Source of the DNA: Methanobrevibacter sp.
Lineage (GTDB): Archaea; Methanobacteriota; Methanobacteria; Methanobacteriales; Methanobacteriaceae
Length of the DNA stretch: 64,000 nucleotides
Assembly (NCBI GenBank): GCA_022775905.1
Contig: JALFJX010000025.1
Span: 26,256 to 90,255, forward strand
Direction: 5' to 3'
Part shown: positions 55,679 to 64,000 of the stretch, piece after piece
Numbering within the stretch: position 1 is the first letter of the stretch
How the letters are laid out: the number at the start of each line of letters is the position of its first letter
The notes under the pieces: generated by a model
Seen by the model: the letters and a program-made list of their open reading frames with translations, nothing else
Told to the model about the DNA's origin: nothing
The model's database searches: none
Program-made: the position numbers and the translations under genes

Positions 55679-56464
55679 ATGAAAATAGTCAGCTGGAACT
55701 GCAATATGAATTTTAGGGAAAAAATAATCTCCATTACTGATGAGAATTCTGAAAATTATGTGGATGCAGATATTTACGTGATTTGTGAATGTGAAAATCC
55801 TCGAGACCCTAAACCAAAGTATAAAAACTACAAAAAAACAGTAGAGGATTTTGCAGGAGATAATTATTATTGGATTGGAGATTATCATTACAAAGGTCTT
55901 GGAATATTTGCAAAGGAAAATGTCAAATTAGAAAAAATTGAAGGATTGAATGAAGATTTTAAAAATTTCATTCCTTTGAGAGTCAATGATTCCTTTAACC
56001 TGTTATGTGTTTGGGCAATGCCAAAATATATAGAAATGATTCATGACTATTTTGATGCAAATCATGAAAAATTATTTGATGAAAATCTCATCATGTGCGG
56101 AGACTTCAACAGCAATGCTGTATTCAACCATAAGCACAGAGCTAAAGATAAAAACGGCAATGCTAAGGATCATACTAATCTTGATGTGAAATTAAACAGC
56201 AAAGGATTATATAGCTTATATCATAAATTATCTGGTGAAGAAAATGGAAAAGAAAGTAAATTTACCTTTTTCCAAGCTAAACATTTGAATGTACCTTTCT
56301 ATCTGGATTATTTCTACGCCAATGAAGAAATAATTAAAAAAACAGAACTAATTGATTTCTGGAGAAAACCTGATGATAATTTACCAAATAAATTTGAAAT
56401 TTTAGACAAAGGAGAATGGATTACTTTAAGCGATCATTTGCCTCTTGTTTTTGAATTTGATTAA
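55679..56464 (+). CDS. Endonuclease/exonuclease/phosphatase (EEP) family protein
   Basis: EEP-fold hydrolase of about 261 residues, the family of AP endonucleases, DNase I and some RNases. The metal/catalytic motifs are MKIVSWNCNMNF at the start, CGDFNSNAVF near residues 140-149 (Asp/Asn pair) and LSDHLPLVFEF at the end with catalytic Asp-His. The start ATG at 55679 has AGGTGA six bases upstream. It lies between the HAD-like and PD-(D/E)XK genes, so a DNA- or RNA-end-processing function in this operon is a reasonable inference. Confidence 0.85.
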   Translation: MKIVSWNCNMNFREKIISITDENSENYVDADIYVICECENPRDPKPKYKNYKKTVEDFAGDNYYWIGDYHYKGLGIFAKENVKLEKIEGLNEDFKNFIPLRVNDSFNLLCVWAMPKYIEMIHDYFDANHEKLFDENLIMCGDFNSNAVFNHKHRAKDKNGNAKDHTNLDVKLNSKGLYSLYHKLSGEENGKESKFTFFQAKHLNVPFYLDYFYANEEIIKKTELIDFWRKPDDNLPNKFEILDKGEWITLSDHLPLVFEFD

Positions 56465-56481
56465 GATTAATAGGTGCAATA

Positions 56482-57696
56482 ATGAATACAATAATTTTAA
56501 ATAGGATGTATGCTGGAAGCTATTTGGATGAAAATATTGGGCATGAAGTTATAAATCTATTTAAGGACGATAATGGGTCCAATTATATTTATATAAATCA
56601 GAGCGGAGATATAAATAAAAAATCTAATGATTCTGTTGAAGCCGTTCTCCTAGTTAAATATGTTGAAAAGGGAGTTTTAGAAGTAGTTGCAAAGGCAGAA
56701 GATCTTCAACAAATTTATTATAAGAAAAATAATTTTAAAGAAGAGATCAAAGAACAGATTGAATATATTAAAGACCATCACATTACTTACGGAAATGTTT
56801 TATTATCTGATATTTACCAAAATGGGAATACTGAACTTCTACTAACATTTAAAACAGATAAGTTGAGAACAGTCAAAAAACCAGTATTCATCATTGAAGA
56901 AGAATCCAAACGATATAAATATGAAAATCATTATTTTTTACCAGAAAAACATTTTTCAACACAAAGTTTGAAAATGTATTATTTTGAAAATGAATTTCCA
57001 CAGGATTATGGTGTGTTTAAAAAGTTGTTAAATGATTCAGAAATTTGGAATGAGGAAAATACAACTATAAAAATTGATTTGGATGAAATTTACACATATG
57101 AATCACACGAAGGGTTTTTATCTGTAATCAAAAAAGAAGATGATGAATTAGTTATTTCCAATCTTTTTTCATACATTTTCAGTCATAAAAAAGATGTTTT
57201 TATAGATTTTGTAAAAGAAGTTTTAGGTATTGGCGATTTTAAAATTAATTATGGCATTGTCCGTGAAAAAGACAATATTGATTTGCTGATAGAAAATGAG
57301 GATTCAGTAATAATTATTGAAAACAAAATCAAATCAAAGATTAACGGTGAAAAATCCAAATCCTCTGGAAAAAAAGAAAGCCAATTAAGCAAATATGTTA
57401 AATATGCACATAAACATTATAAGGACAAAGAATCGAATTTTTATATTTTCGCACCAGATTACAACCAAATAAATCTTGATATTTATGAATGTGGTGAGGA
57501 ATATAAAATTATCAACTATAGTAAGATATATGAGTTCTATTTTAAAAATGCAGGTAGAATGTTAAATATTAAATATTTCAAAGAATTTTTAGATGCTATT
57601 TATATTCATACAATGACTACTGACAATACCAATTTTGAAAAGATGAAAAGACAATTCATTAATAATATTCTTGAGTTAAAAAAAGAAGAAATATGA
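56482..57696 (+). CDS. PD-(D/E)XK nuclease superfamily protein (PDDEXK_4-like)
   Basis: A 404-residue protein. The N-terminal 200 residues are unrecognised. The C-terminal part carries a nuclease core: YGIVREKDNIDLLIENEDSV then IIIENKIKSKINGE (Asp-...-Glu-x-Lys near residues 270-285) and QLSKYVKYAHKHY (Gln and Tyr of the core) near 300-312, as in the PDDEXK_4 family. GGTGCAATAATG gives the start. Last gene of the operon beginning at 54302; the minus-strand HEPN gene ends 48 bases away, converging. Confidence 0.82.
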   Translation: MNTIILNRMYAGSYLDENIGHEVINLFKDDNGSNYIYINQSGDINKKSNDSVEAVLLVKYVEKGVLEVVAKAEDLQQIYYKKNNFKEEIKEQIEYIKDHHITYGNVLLSDIYQNGNTELLLTFKTDKLRTVKKPVFIIEEESKRYKYENHYFLPEKHFSTQSLKMYYFENEFPQDYGVFKKLLNDSEIWNEENTTIKIDLDEIYTYESHEGFLSVIKKEDDELVISNLFSYIFSHKKDVFIDFVKEVLGIGDFKINYGIVREKDNIDLLIENEDSVIIIENKIKSKINGEKSKSSGKKESQLSKYVKYAHKHYKDKESNFYIFAPDYNQINLDIYECGEEYKIINYSKIYEFYFKNAGRMLNIKYFKEFLDAIYIHTMTTDNTNFEKMKRQFINNILELKKEEI

Positions 57697-57744
57697 AAAA
57701 GGTTTCAAAAATAAGTTTTGAATAGTTAATAGCTATGATTAATA

Positions 57745-59214
57745 TTAAATATCTTCTAAAAATTTTACTGAATTTAGTACTTTATTAAAATCTTTCTTAT
57801 CAATTGATTCATCTAGATTTTTATAAGATTTAGAAAAAAGATCCCAATATTCCCCTTCAAAATTTAAAGATTTCAAAATGCTTCTATTTAATAATAATCT
57901 ATAAGATATTGTCCTTAATGTAAATTTTCTTATCATATTTAATTCCATTACTTTACCGTGAGCAGGAGCGTGCCTATAATGTATTGCAGATTTTTCTATT
58001 TTCCCTAATTTAATATTTAACTCATCAAAAAATAAATCTAATTTTTTTGAGCCTTGTTTTTTATATGCTCCCATAATATTTTCCATTATATCATCAATTC
58101 TTTCAATCCCATATTGATTAAATTTTTGATAAATGTTACTTAATTCATCAGAAATTAAATTTTCAAATTCTTCTTGAGGCATATGCTCATGTTTTCCTGT
58201 AGAGTTATATTTTAGCCAATCTTCAGCTAAAAATTCTAATGCCCCTGCAATTAAAACAATTTCAGACATTGAAGATAAATTAAAAGACTCTTTTAAATAA
58301 TTGAACACATTGAGATAATTTACATTACTTTGTTCACATTGATCAATTAGGAAAGCTAAATCTTTTTCATGATGCATTTCAAAAAATGGATAAACTATTG
58401 GGCAATTAGCTCCTCTTTCACAAATATGTCTTAAATTAATCGTACGAGAAATTCTCGGAGAATACGCCTTAAAATAAATTAAATTACCCTTTTTATCAAA
58501 ATGACTTTCACCAATATCGATTAATGACCTTCCAAACATGAATGATAAAATTTTTTCAATCACATTTATTTGTTCTTTATTGTGAAAACCCCATTCCCTA
58601 AAAAAATCAATACTCATCTTTCCAGACCAAATAGGGTTGAATTTACTTGAAATTTTTGATACAATAAACGGATTTAAAGTTTCAGGTTTAACAAGAAAAT
58701 AACTAGAAACAAAATGATTAAATTCCCAATCCGTATTAATAATTAACTCTGCATCATCATTTAATCTTTTATATTTAGAACCATTTTCGAAAGTATAAGT
58801 CGGATCTCTTAGTAAAATCAGATCAGATCCATTAATATACCATCTAGATATCCATTCTAAATTTTCTTTATCAATTTCACCCATATTTAAATATAAAATA
58901 TCTAATTTTATAGTATAATAAACTTGATTATAATTATAATTTTTAACATTATATCGAAATACAATATCCATATCCCCACATAATGATTTAATAACAATTT
59001 TGTTATTTTTAATAGATTTAAAAAAATTATCGATTTTACTTCCAATAATTTCATCCATAAAACCATTTAATATTCCAATTAACTCATAATCCTCATTTCT
59101 TTTAAAAGTTATATTAAATAAATTAATGTTATTTTCTAAAATATATTCTCCATTTAATAAACATATGCCTATAGGATTTTCCAACATTTCCCATTCAATA
59201 AAATTCATATTCAT
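57745..59214 (-). CDS. HEPN-domain protein (ApeA-like layout)
   Basis: A 489-residue protein. The N-terminal half (1-280) is a beta-rich domain of the kind seen before HEPN domains in ApeA-like proteins: it includes VIEKILSFMFGRSLIDIGES. The C-terminal part (about 330-489) is helical and ends in a HEPN-type RNase motif, RHAPAH within SAIHYRHAPAHGKVM (R-x4-H, about residues 420-428). Zinc-like residues occur in CERGANCP. HEPN domains often cut RNA or tRNA in anti-phage systems. Last gene of a minus-strand set with a 93-base gap before it; it may have its own promoter (TTTAAATA near 59285, minus). Confidence 0.78.
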   Translation of the reverse strand: MNMNFIEWEMLENPIGICLLNGEYILENNINLFNITFKRNEDYELIGILNGFMDEIIGSKIDNFFKSIKNNKIVIKSLCGDMDIVFRYNVKNYNYNQVYYTIKLDILYLNMGEIDKENLEWISRWYINGSDLILLRDPTYTFENGSKYKRLNDDAELIINTDWEFNHFVSSYFLVKPETLNPFIVSKISSKFNPIWSGKMSIDFFREWGFHNKEQINVIEKILSFMFGRSLIDIGESHFDKKGNLIYFKAYSPRISRTINLRHICERGANCPIVYPFFEMHHEKDLAFLIDQCEQSNVNYLNVFNYLKESFNLSSMSEIVLIAGALEFLAEDWLKYNSTGKHEHMPQEEFENLISDELSNIYQKFNQYGIERIDDIMENIMGAYKKQGSKKLDLFFDELNIKLGKIEKSAIHYRHAPAHGKVMELNMIRKFTLRTISYRLLLNRSILKSLNFEGEYWDLFSKSYKNLDESIDKKDFNKVLNSVKFLEDI

Positions 59215-59307
59215 AATATTATATTATCTCCATTAAATTAGTCATAGCTATTTAGCAATTATTAAATATTTGTTTTGATGATATTTAAATTTAAAATCTT
59301 TTTTAAA

Positions 59308-60756
59308 CTATAATTCTCCCATTACATTCTCTTCAAATCTATCTAAAAAGTTTTCAGTCCGTTTATCTAAAAATTTTTTAAATAAAACATGATTCTCATA
59401 AAATTCATTATACAACACTTTAATTTCAGCATCATCCAACTCATTAAATCCATAAATTACACTTAAAATAAATAATTTAGAGTAATATGCAAAAAATTTA
59501 TTTCTATGATGTGTAATATTATACGACCACTCACAATCCAAGTTTCTAATTTTAATAAATAAATCTTTCATTGAATCTAATAATTTTTCATCATCATATT
59601 TACGGAGATAATAAGATACAATAAAATTACAAAAATCTGTGCAAAGAATATTCAAAGCTCTTTCTTTTTCATTAAAAGAATTTAAAAGATAATCATTCCA
59701 CTTTTTATGAACCACCTCAAGTATATAGTTAGACTTTTCACAATTCCTACATTTATCCAACATTTTTGTCCTAACACCAATCCAATGAATATTATCACTC
59801 AATGGAATTGTTTCAATTAAAATGCTAATATCTTCTTCAGGCAATTCGCAAAGCATTAATCCCATTACTTCATTGAAAAATTCATTATACATAAACATAT
59901 CCATTAATTCTTCAAATAGAGTTTTATTCAATTGATACAAGAGAATACACATATCTACAATAATGTCCTGATAATTCTTTCTATCTTCTGAAGAAATTCT
60001 TAAATATTTCATTAAAAAACAAAGTAATGTTTTTTCTTTAATTTCATTATGATTTATAAAAAATGCATTTATTTGTTTAAAAGACATACATTTTATAATT
60101 AAAACCAATGTAAATGCATTATCTGAAGTTAATAACTTTTCAAATAATTCTAAATTATATTCTTGTAATACTTCAATCATTTGATAAAAATGATTAGGTA
60201 AGAAAAATTTATTATTTTTTAGTAATGGATTATATTTTTCAAAATCTATTTGCCTTAAAGAAGTAACCAAAGTTTTTTCCTCATTAAAAACATTTAATTT
60301 ATCAAAATACATAGATAGGGCATCGTCATCAACTTGAATTTTAATATTATCCAAAATTTCAAATATTTTTATAAGAATTTCATTGAATCCATCGTTTAAA
60401 TCATATTTATCAGCCAAGTCACCAATATCCAATTTTATCTGACTATTTGCATATAAAAATATAAAAAAATAAACTAAATTAAACTCAGTAAGTCCCTTTT
60501 GAAATATTGAAATTAGTGATTTAACAATAGCTACCTTTTTTTCAATAGATTCTTCATTAATCTCAGAATCAATTTTATCAATTAATTTTCTAAATAACTC
60601 CCGTATATCTAAACTTTCATTATTACCAACATAATCAATATAAATAAAATCTTCAAAAGAAAATTTAGATAAATCCCCAATTATTAAATCTAACTCATTA
60701 TCTGATGAAATTTGATTATAATCTTCCAAATTTTTAATCATTCTGGATACTTCCAT
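59308..60756 (-). CDS. Unknown helical protein of the HEPN/PLD-like module
   Basis: I do not recognise a family. The 482-residue product is almost all predicted helix, with repeated pairs of amphipathic helices (for example VKSLISIFQKGLTEFNLVYFF and MLCELPEEDISILIETI) and few charged catalytic motifs, so a HEAT/TPR-like scaffold is plausible. Cysteines cluster at CRNCEKSNY near residue 339. The start ATG at 60756 has AAAGGAG eight bases upstream; the ATG at 60741 overlaps the stop of the previous gene as ATGA. Both point to tight coupling with the PLD-like gene. Confidence 0.75.
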   Translation of the reverse strand: MEVSRMIKNLEDYNQISSDNELDLIIGDLSKFSFEDFIYIDYVGNNESLDIRELFRKLIDKIDSEINEESIEKKVAIVKSLISIFQKGLTEFNLVYFFIFLYANSQIKLDIGDLADKYDLNDGFNEILIKIFEILDNIKIQVDDDALSMYFDKLNVFNEEKTLVTSLRQIDFEKYNPLLKNNKFFLPNHFYQMIEVLQEYNLELFEKLLTSDNAFTLVLIIKCMSFKQINAFFINHNEIKEKTLLCFLMKYLRISSEDRKNYQDIIVDMCILLYQLNKTLFEELMDMFMYNEFFNEVMGLMLCELPEEDISILIETIPLSDNIHWIGVRTKMLDKCRNCEKSNYILEVVHKKWNDYLLNSFNEKERALNILCTDFCNFIVSYYLRKYDDEKLLDSMKDLFIKIRNLDCEWSYNITHHRNKFFAYYSKLFILSVIYGFNELDDAEIKVLYNEFYENHVLFKKFLDKRTENFLDRFEENVMGEL

Positions 60757-62438
60757 ATTGAATTCTCCTTTGATTCATCCCAAATTTTATCAAATTCCCT
60801 TACAACTGCCTGAGGGTGTAAAACTTCTTGCAATATATGATAATTTCGTCCAAATGAATTTATTGATGTTCCAAGTGAGTAAACTTTAGGTTGTTTATAA
60901 GTTTTTGAATTTCCTGGAAAAATCAAAAATCTATCATGTGCCCCATTACCCTTTTGAACTCGGAATTCTAAATTCAAACCTTTAAAATTACTGTCTAAAT
61001 TTGAAAATAAATTTTTTTGTTCATTAACCCATTTTGAATCATCATCACAACTTAAATATTCATTAATATCATCTAAATTCTCTTGTAATGATAAAATGAA
61101 ACATGAAAAATCATCTTCTGTTAAAGAATTATTTGAAACAGATTCAATAGTTTCAGACATTCTTTTAAATTTATTTTCAATTAAATTACTAAAGTATATT
61201 CTTATTACATCTCGTTTTATAGCTCCTAATGCTCGCAATTCAACACCTTCAAAAGGACAATAAAATAAGGTATTAATTATTTCGTTGAAACTTAAATAAG
61301 GATCCCACAAATACACGCCATCCATACCATTTTCATTAATTAACCTTCTCAAATCTGATAATCCTTCTAATTTATCGTGTTCTGGAGTATATTGCTTAAA
61401 TGATAATGTATTTTCTAGTTCAATCTTTTCTTTAATTCCAATTGAGTTTTCGATATATTGATAATATTCTTGTTTTTTAATTATCGGTTCATAATCTTTT
61501 GATTTTAAACTTATAAACTCTTTTTCATCGTCGTTGATAAAATATCTTTTCCTTTGAACATCTAAAAATGTAAATAGTCCAAAATTCTTAATATAATAAC
61601 TGGAATCAGAATATAATAATAATTTTGGATTTTTTCTCCAAATTTTAATATTTACTAAAGAATCCACATTTCCCGTGAGAACAACTTGAGAATCATTTTT
61701 ATTGTATTCTTCAAAAGTGTTGCCAATATAATTATTATCCAATATAGAATTGACTTCTAAAATACAATCAGGAATTTTATCTTTAATTAAATAATGCCAA
61801 TCTATATTAAAATTTACTGATTCCCATGAGTCTGATGCAACATTTGTTTTAACATTTAATATATTTACTGGAAATTGAAAAATAAAGTTCCCTAACCTAT
61901 CTCTTATTTTAAATAAATTTATAGGGACATGTTTGTTAATTTTATTAGATATTCTTTCAAAATGTTCTTCATTTCTTGTAAGAAATTCAAACTGCTTTTT
62001 TTCATCAAAAAATTCTAAAATATATGAACCAGAATAAAAATTATTTTTTAAAATATAATTTAACCTATTTTCCCCTTTAGCTTGGATGAATTGTTTGTTA
62101 AGTCTTCTTAAATCATTATCATTAATAAAATACTCACCTTCACGATTAGAAATCCATTTATAGTTATGGATAAGTTTTTCAAAATTCTCTTTAATTTCAG
62201 TTAACTTTAATTCATATTGAAAAATTCCAATTGAATGATTTTCATCAATTTTTATTTTATTACAGAATCCTTTATCATATTTATGTTTTTCAGGACTGAC
62301 ATTTTTTTCTTGGAAAACACAGAGAGTATATAAATTATAAATCATTTCATTTGGTTCTATAATAACTAATTCAGTTACTTCGCAACTGTTATAAATTCCA
62401 ATGTTTCCATTTTTAACTAACAAATCATATTCGTCCAT
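60738..62438 (-). CDS. PLD-like protein, VPA1262-type
   Basis: First gene of the module, 566 residues. The N-terminal 350 residues are a beta-rich domain with no clear family. The C-terminal part (about 370-566) resembles a phospholipase D-type fold: YLWDPYLSFNEIINTLFYCP, a catalytic-type HDRFLIFPG block near 505 (His-x-Arg instead of the usual His-x-Lys) and SLGTSINSFGRN near 528, like the GSxxN part. I recall similar proteins as the VPA1262 family from defence-rich regions, with limited certainty. It overlaps the next gene by 19 bases, and a TATA box lies 48 bases upstream. Confidence 0.72.
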   Translation of the reverse strand: MDEYDLLVKNGNIGIYNSCEVTELVIIEPNEMIYNLYTLCVFQEKNVSPEKHKYDKGFCNKIKIDENHSIGIFQYELKLTEIKENFEKLIHNYKWISNREGEYFINDNDLRRLNKQFIQAKGENRLNYILKNNFYSGSYILEFFDEKKQFEFLTRNEEHFERISNKINKHVPINLFKIRDRLGNFIFQFPVNILNVKTNVASDSWESVNFNIDWHYLIKDKIPDCILEVNSILDNNYIGNTFEEYNKNDSQVVLTGNVDSLVNIKIWRKNPKLLLYSDSSYYIKNFGLFTFLDVQRKRYFINDDEKEFISLKSKDYEPIIKKQEYYQYIENSIGIKEKIELENTLSFKQYTPEHDKLEGLSDLRRLINENGMDGVYLWDPYLSFNEIINTLFYCPFEGVELRALGAIKRDVIRIYFSNLIENKFKRMSETIESVSNNSLTEDDFSCFILSLQENLDDINEYLSCDDDSKWVNEQKNLFSNLDSNFKGLNLEFRVQKGNGAHDRFLIFPGNSKTYKQPKVYSLGTSINSFGRNYHILQEVLHPQAVVREFDKIWDESKENSIWKYPE

Positions 62439-62485
62439 AATATTACTCTAATAGATTTTATTTAAATATATTATGATGATTTTAA

Positions 62486-62495
62486 CTTTATATAA
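62486..62495 (-). promoter_or_regulatory. TATA box of the PLD-like/HEPN module
   Basis: Read on the minus strand the segment is TTATATAAAG, about 48 bases before the start codon at 62438. Predicted transcription start near 62462, giving a short leader. Confidence 0.45.
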
Positions 62496-62571
62496 TCCAT
62501 TTAAAATATGTATTAGAATGAATAAACATGAAAGTTATGTAAAAAAAGAAAAAAAAGATTTGATATTAACA

Positions 62572-62810
62572 TTAACTACTGTACAAGTCTGTAAAAATCC
62601 AACTTGGGTCATAAGCTATTAAATAACCATCTTCACACCAGATTGCTCTGACATTTCCTGAAGTGGTATCTGCTACTGCAGCGGGATCTCTGTTAATCCA
62701 GTTTCCTCCAGTATGTTTTTTATGTCTTAATCTCAATCTGATGTGGCCTGTTCCGGATACTCTGCATTTGACATGGACAAATTGCACATCATAGCTTAAG
62801 CTTTTAGCTA
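62572..62810 (-). pseudogene. C-terminal fragment of a gene interrupted by the group II intron
   Basis: Exon remnant of about 79 codons. Reading from 62810 it runs without a start through AKSLSYDVQFVHVKCRVSG to a C-terminus with SGNVRAIWCEDGYLIAYDP. The frame is open right up to the predicted intron 3' end, which implies that the intron inserted into this gene and the N-terminal part lies beyond the window. The product is unrecognised; the Tyr/Trp/Gly-rich, Arg-patterned sequence is unlike the neighbouring genes and could come from a surface or phage-type protein. Confidence 0.65.
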
Positions 62811-62851
62811 GTCGGATAAGTCAGAGAGATTGCTCTCCCTTCCTCTCCTAA

Positions 62852-62886
62852 GAACCGAACGTGTGGTTTTCAGCACTATTCGGCTC
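62852..62886 (-). ncRNA. Group II intron domain V
   Basis: On the minus strand the 35-base stretch starts GAGCCGAATAGTGCTGAAAA and ends CACGTTCGGTTC. GAGCCGAA pairs with TTCGGTTC, and the GAAA and CACG positions match the canonical domain V pattern (GAGCCG...GAAA...CACGT.CGGTTC) with one extra base in the upper stem. This is the catalytic heart of a group II intron, directly followed by TTAGGAGAGG and the domain VI hairpin. Confidence 0.85.
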
Positions 62887-62949
62887 AAGCATACTTTATA
62901 AGAAAGTAAGCGACTATTTCAATAGATAACTGGAGTTATTATATATGAG

Positions 62950-64000
62950 TTAACCAAATAAATATTCAAAAGGTGTTTTCAACAAGCGTTTATCGAAGTA
63001 TTCATCATATTCAACGTCATAAGGTGAAGCCCAATATTTAATGCATTTATGATATTGGATATTAATCCATGACATTTTATCCACTTGGCTACCAGTTTTA
63101 GGGTCAGTAAAAGTCCATCTATCATTATGACCGGGATGTTCAGATGCTTTAAAATGTTTCTTAACTCTCCATTTAGTAGATTTATTAGGATATCATCTTT
63201 TGATTTGTCTCATCGAGAGTCTAAAGATATAATTATCCATTTTACTGAACAATTTCTTATTTGAACCTCTCTTCCAGTAATTACCAGTCCCAATTAATTA
63301 AATAGTTGAGGCGAGTAATACTCTCTTCAAGATTCCATGGGTAGCAATTGCGAATGATGACTTTGGCCTTGTGCATAAAAGATTTGATACTGTCATTAGA
63401 TGCTTTAATAAGTACCTTATCACGATCTTTACCTCTGTAGCATCGTATATTATATCCCAAAAAGTCAAAACCATCATATAGATTTGTAATCCTTGTTTTA
63501 TCCGAAGCCAAGGTTAAACCTCTTTCATTCAAATAGTCATCTAACAAATCATACAAGGATTCTGCATCATCCAATGTCTTACACAATACTACAAAATCAT
63601 CGGCGTACCTAATAACAACATATTTGGATTCATTTGAATAATAATAACGATTGTTCTTTATTCTTCTCCGATATTTGATATTAAGTGCCTCTTCCATACC
63701 ATGAAGCGCAATATTGGCCAACAATGGAGATATAATTCCTCCTTGAGGAGTGCCCGTTCTGGTTCTATAAAAGACATCATTTTCAAGATACCCTGCTTCC
63801 AACCATTTCTTGATTACCTTTTTAAGGGGAAAATTACCCAATTTATCCAATATATGTTGATGACTCAAAGTATCAAAGCAAGATTTGAAATCTCCTTCAA
63901 AGACATATAGTCTCTTTAAACCTCTTGTATGAGCATGTATTTTTGCAATAGCATCACCAGTTCCACGAAGAGGTCTAAAACCAAAACTATTCGCTCCAAA
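62950..64000 (-). pseudogene. ltrA: Group II intron reverse transcriptase/maturase, broken and 5'-truncated by the window
   Basis: Intron-encoded protein. The frame from the window edge to 63281 contains RT blocks: FGANSFGFRPLRGTGDAIAK, GDFKSCFDTLSHQHIL, RTRTGTPQGGIISPLLANIA and the active-site motif RYADDFVVL. At about 63285 a one-base shift is needed to continue into the maturase (X) domain (TGNYWKRGSNKKLFSKMDNY), and an in-frame TGA at 63193-63195 stands where Trp is expected (IKR-stop-YPNKS). The rest reads to a TAA at 62950-62952 with no HNH endonuclease motif. Two lesions make it non-functional. Confidence 0.85.

Larger units (their letters stand above)
62811..64000 (-). mobile_element. 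Group II intron, 3' part (continues beyond the window)
   Basis: Bacterial-type group II intron on the minus strand. Visible parts, in transcript order: intron-encoded protein gene (64000 to about 62950), domain V at 62852-62886, domain VI hairpin (about 62823-62845) and 3' end about 62811 (CTTATCCGAC-like ending). The intron 5' half is outside the window. The encoded protein is broken (frameshift and stop), so the element is probably no longer mobile by itself. Confidence 0.8.

Overview
The window is archaeal and fits the gut methanogen genus Methanobrevibacter (or a close Methanobacteriales relative). The evidence is a low GC content, archaeal-type ribosomal proteins and RNA polymerase subunits (D, N, K), Cbf5, short archaeal AdkA and PurA, a mevalonate-type isoprenoid route using isopentenyl phosphate kinase, an MvhD-type electron-transfer subunit, LL-diaminopimelate aminotransferase, and large Ig-repeat adhesin-like proteins. 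Starts mostly follow Shine-Dalgarno motifs such as GGTGA or GAGGT. Promoters look archaeal, with TTTATATA-like boxes.

Layout. 1-8290 is the 3' half of the spc-like ribosomal superoperon (rpl6p, rpl32e, rpl19e, rpl18p, rps5p, rpl30p, rpl15p, secY, adkA, an EMC3/YidC-like membrane protein, rpl34e, cmk, rpl14e, cbf5). 8415-11601 holds two badly frameshifted adhesin-like pseudogenes. 11749-14085 is a DUF2207/LemA pair. A tRNA-Ser(GGA) follows at 14300. 14568-26772 is a second housekeeping block: rps13p, rps4p, rps11p, rpoD, rpl18e, rpl13p, rps9p, rpoN, rpoK, eno, a ferredoxin, rps2p, a MEMO1 homologue, then mvk, ipk, fni, an RNase J-like nuclease and idsA. 27380-29960 is an FdhA-like/FdhB-like/MvhD locus whose first two genes are broken. 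30543-31427 is a nicotianamine synthase homologue with an internal stop. 31446-52516 is mixed metabolism and signalling: an ADP-ribosylglycohydrolase, a TrmB regulator divergent from hcp-cupin, a Fe-S aldo/keto reductase operon, gltX, a membrane histidine kinase, dapL with three unknown genes, a receiver-glycosyltransferase fusion next to a lone response regulator, and purA.

53032-64000 is an accessory island. It contains a class II glutamine amidotransferase with a decayed glutamate-cysteine ligase-like partner, a plus-strand operon rich in nucleases and end-processing enzymes (54302-57696), and a minus-strand three-gene module (57745-62438) made of a PLD-like protein, a helical protein and a HEPN-domain protein. 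I consider this module the best candidate for an undescribed, probably anti-mobile-element, system. The island ends in a degraded group II intron (domain V visible at 62852-62886) that interrupts another gene.

Two themes run through the window. First, every broken gene is an accessory gene, while no housekeeping gene is broken; this suggests real gene decay rather than random sequencing error, although the lesions in homopolymers need read-level checking. Second, many operon ends carry a perfect stem-loop, often overlapping the stop codon and usually followed by a T-run, and two ribosomal protein leaders carry tandem hairpins that look regulatory.
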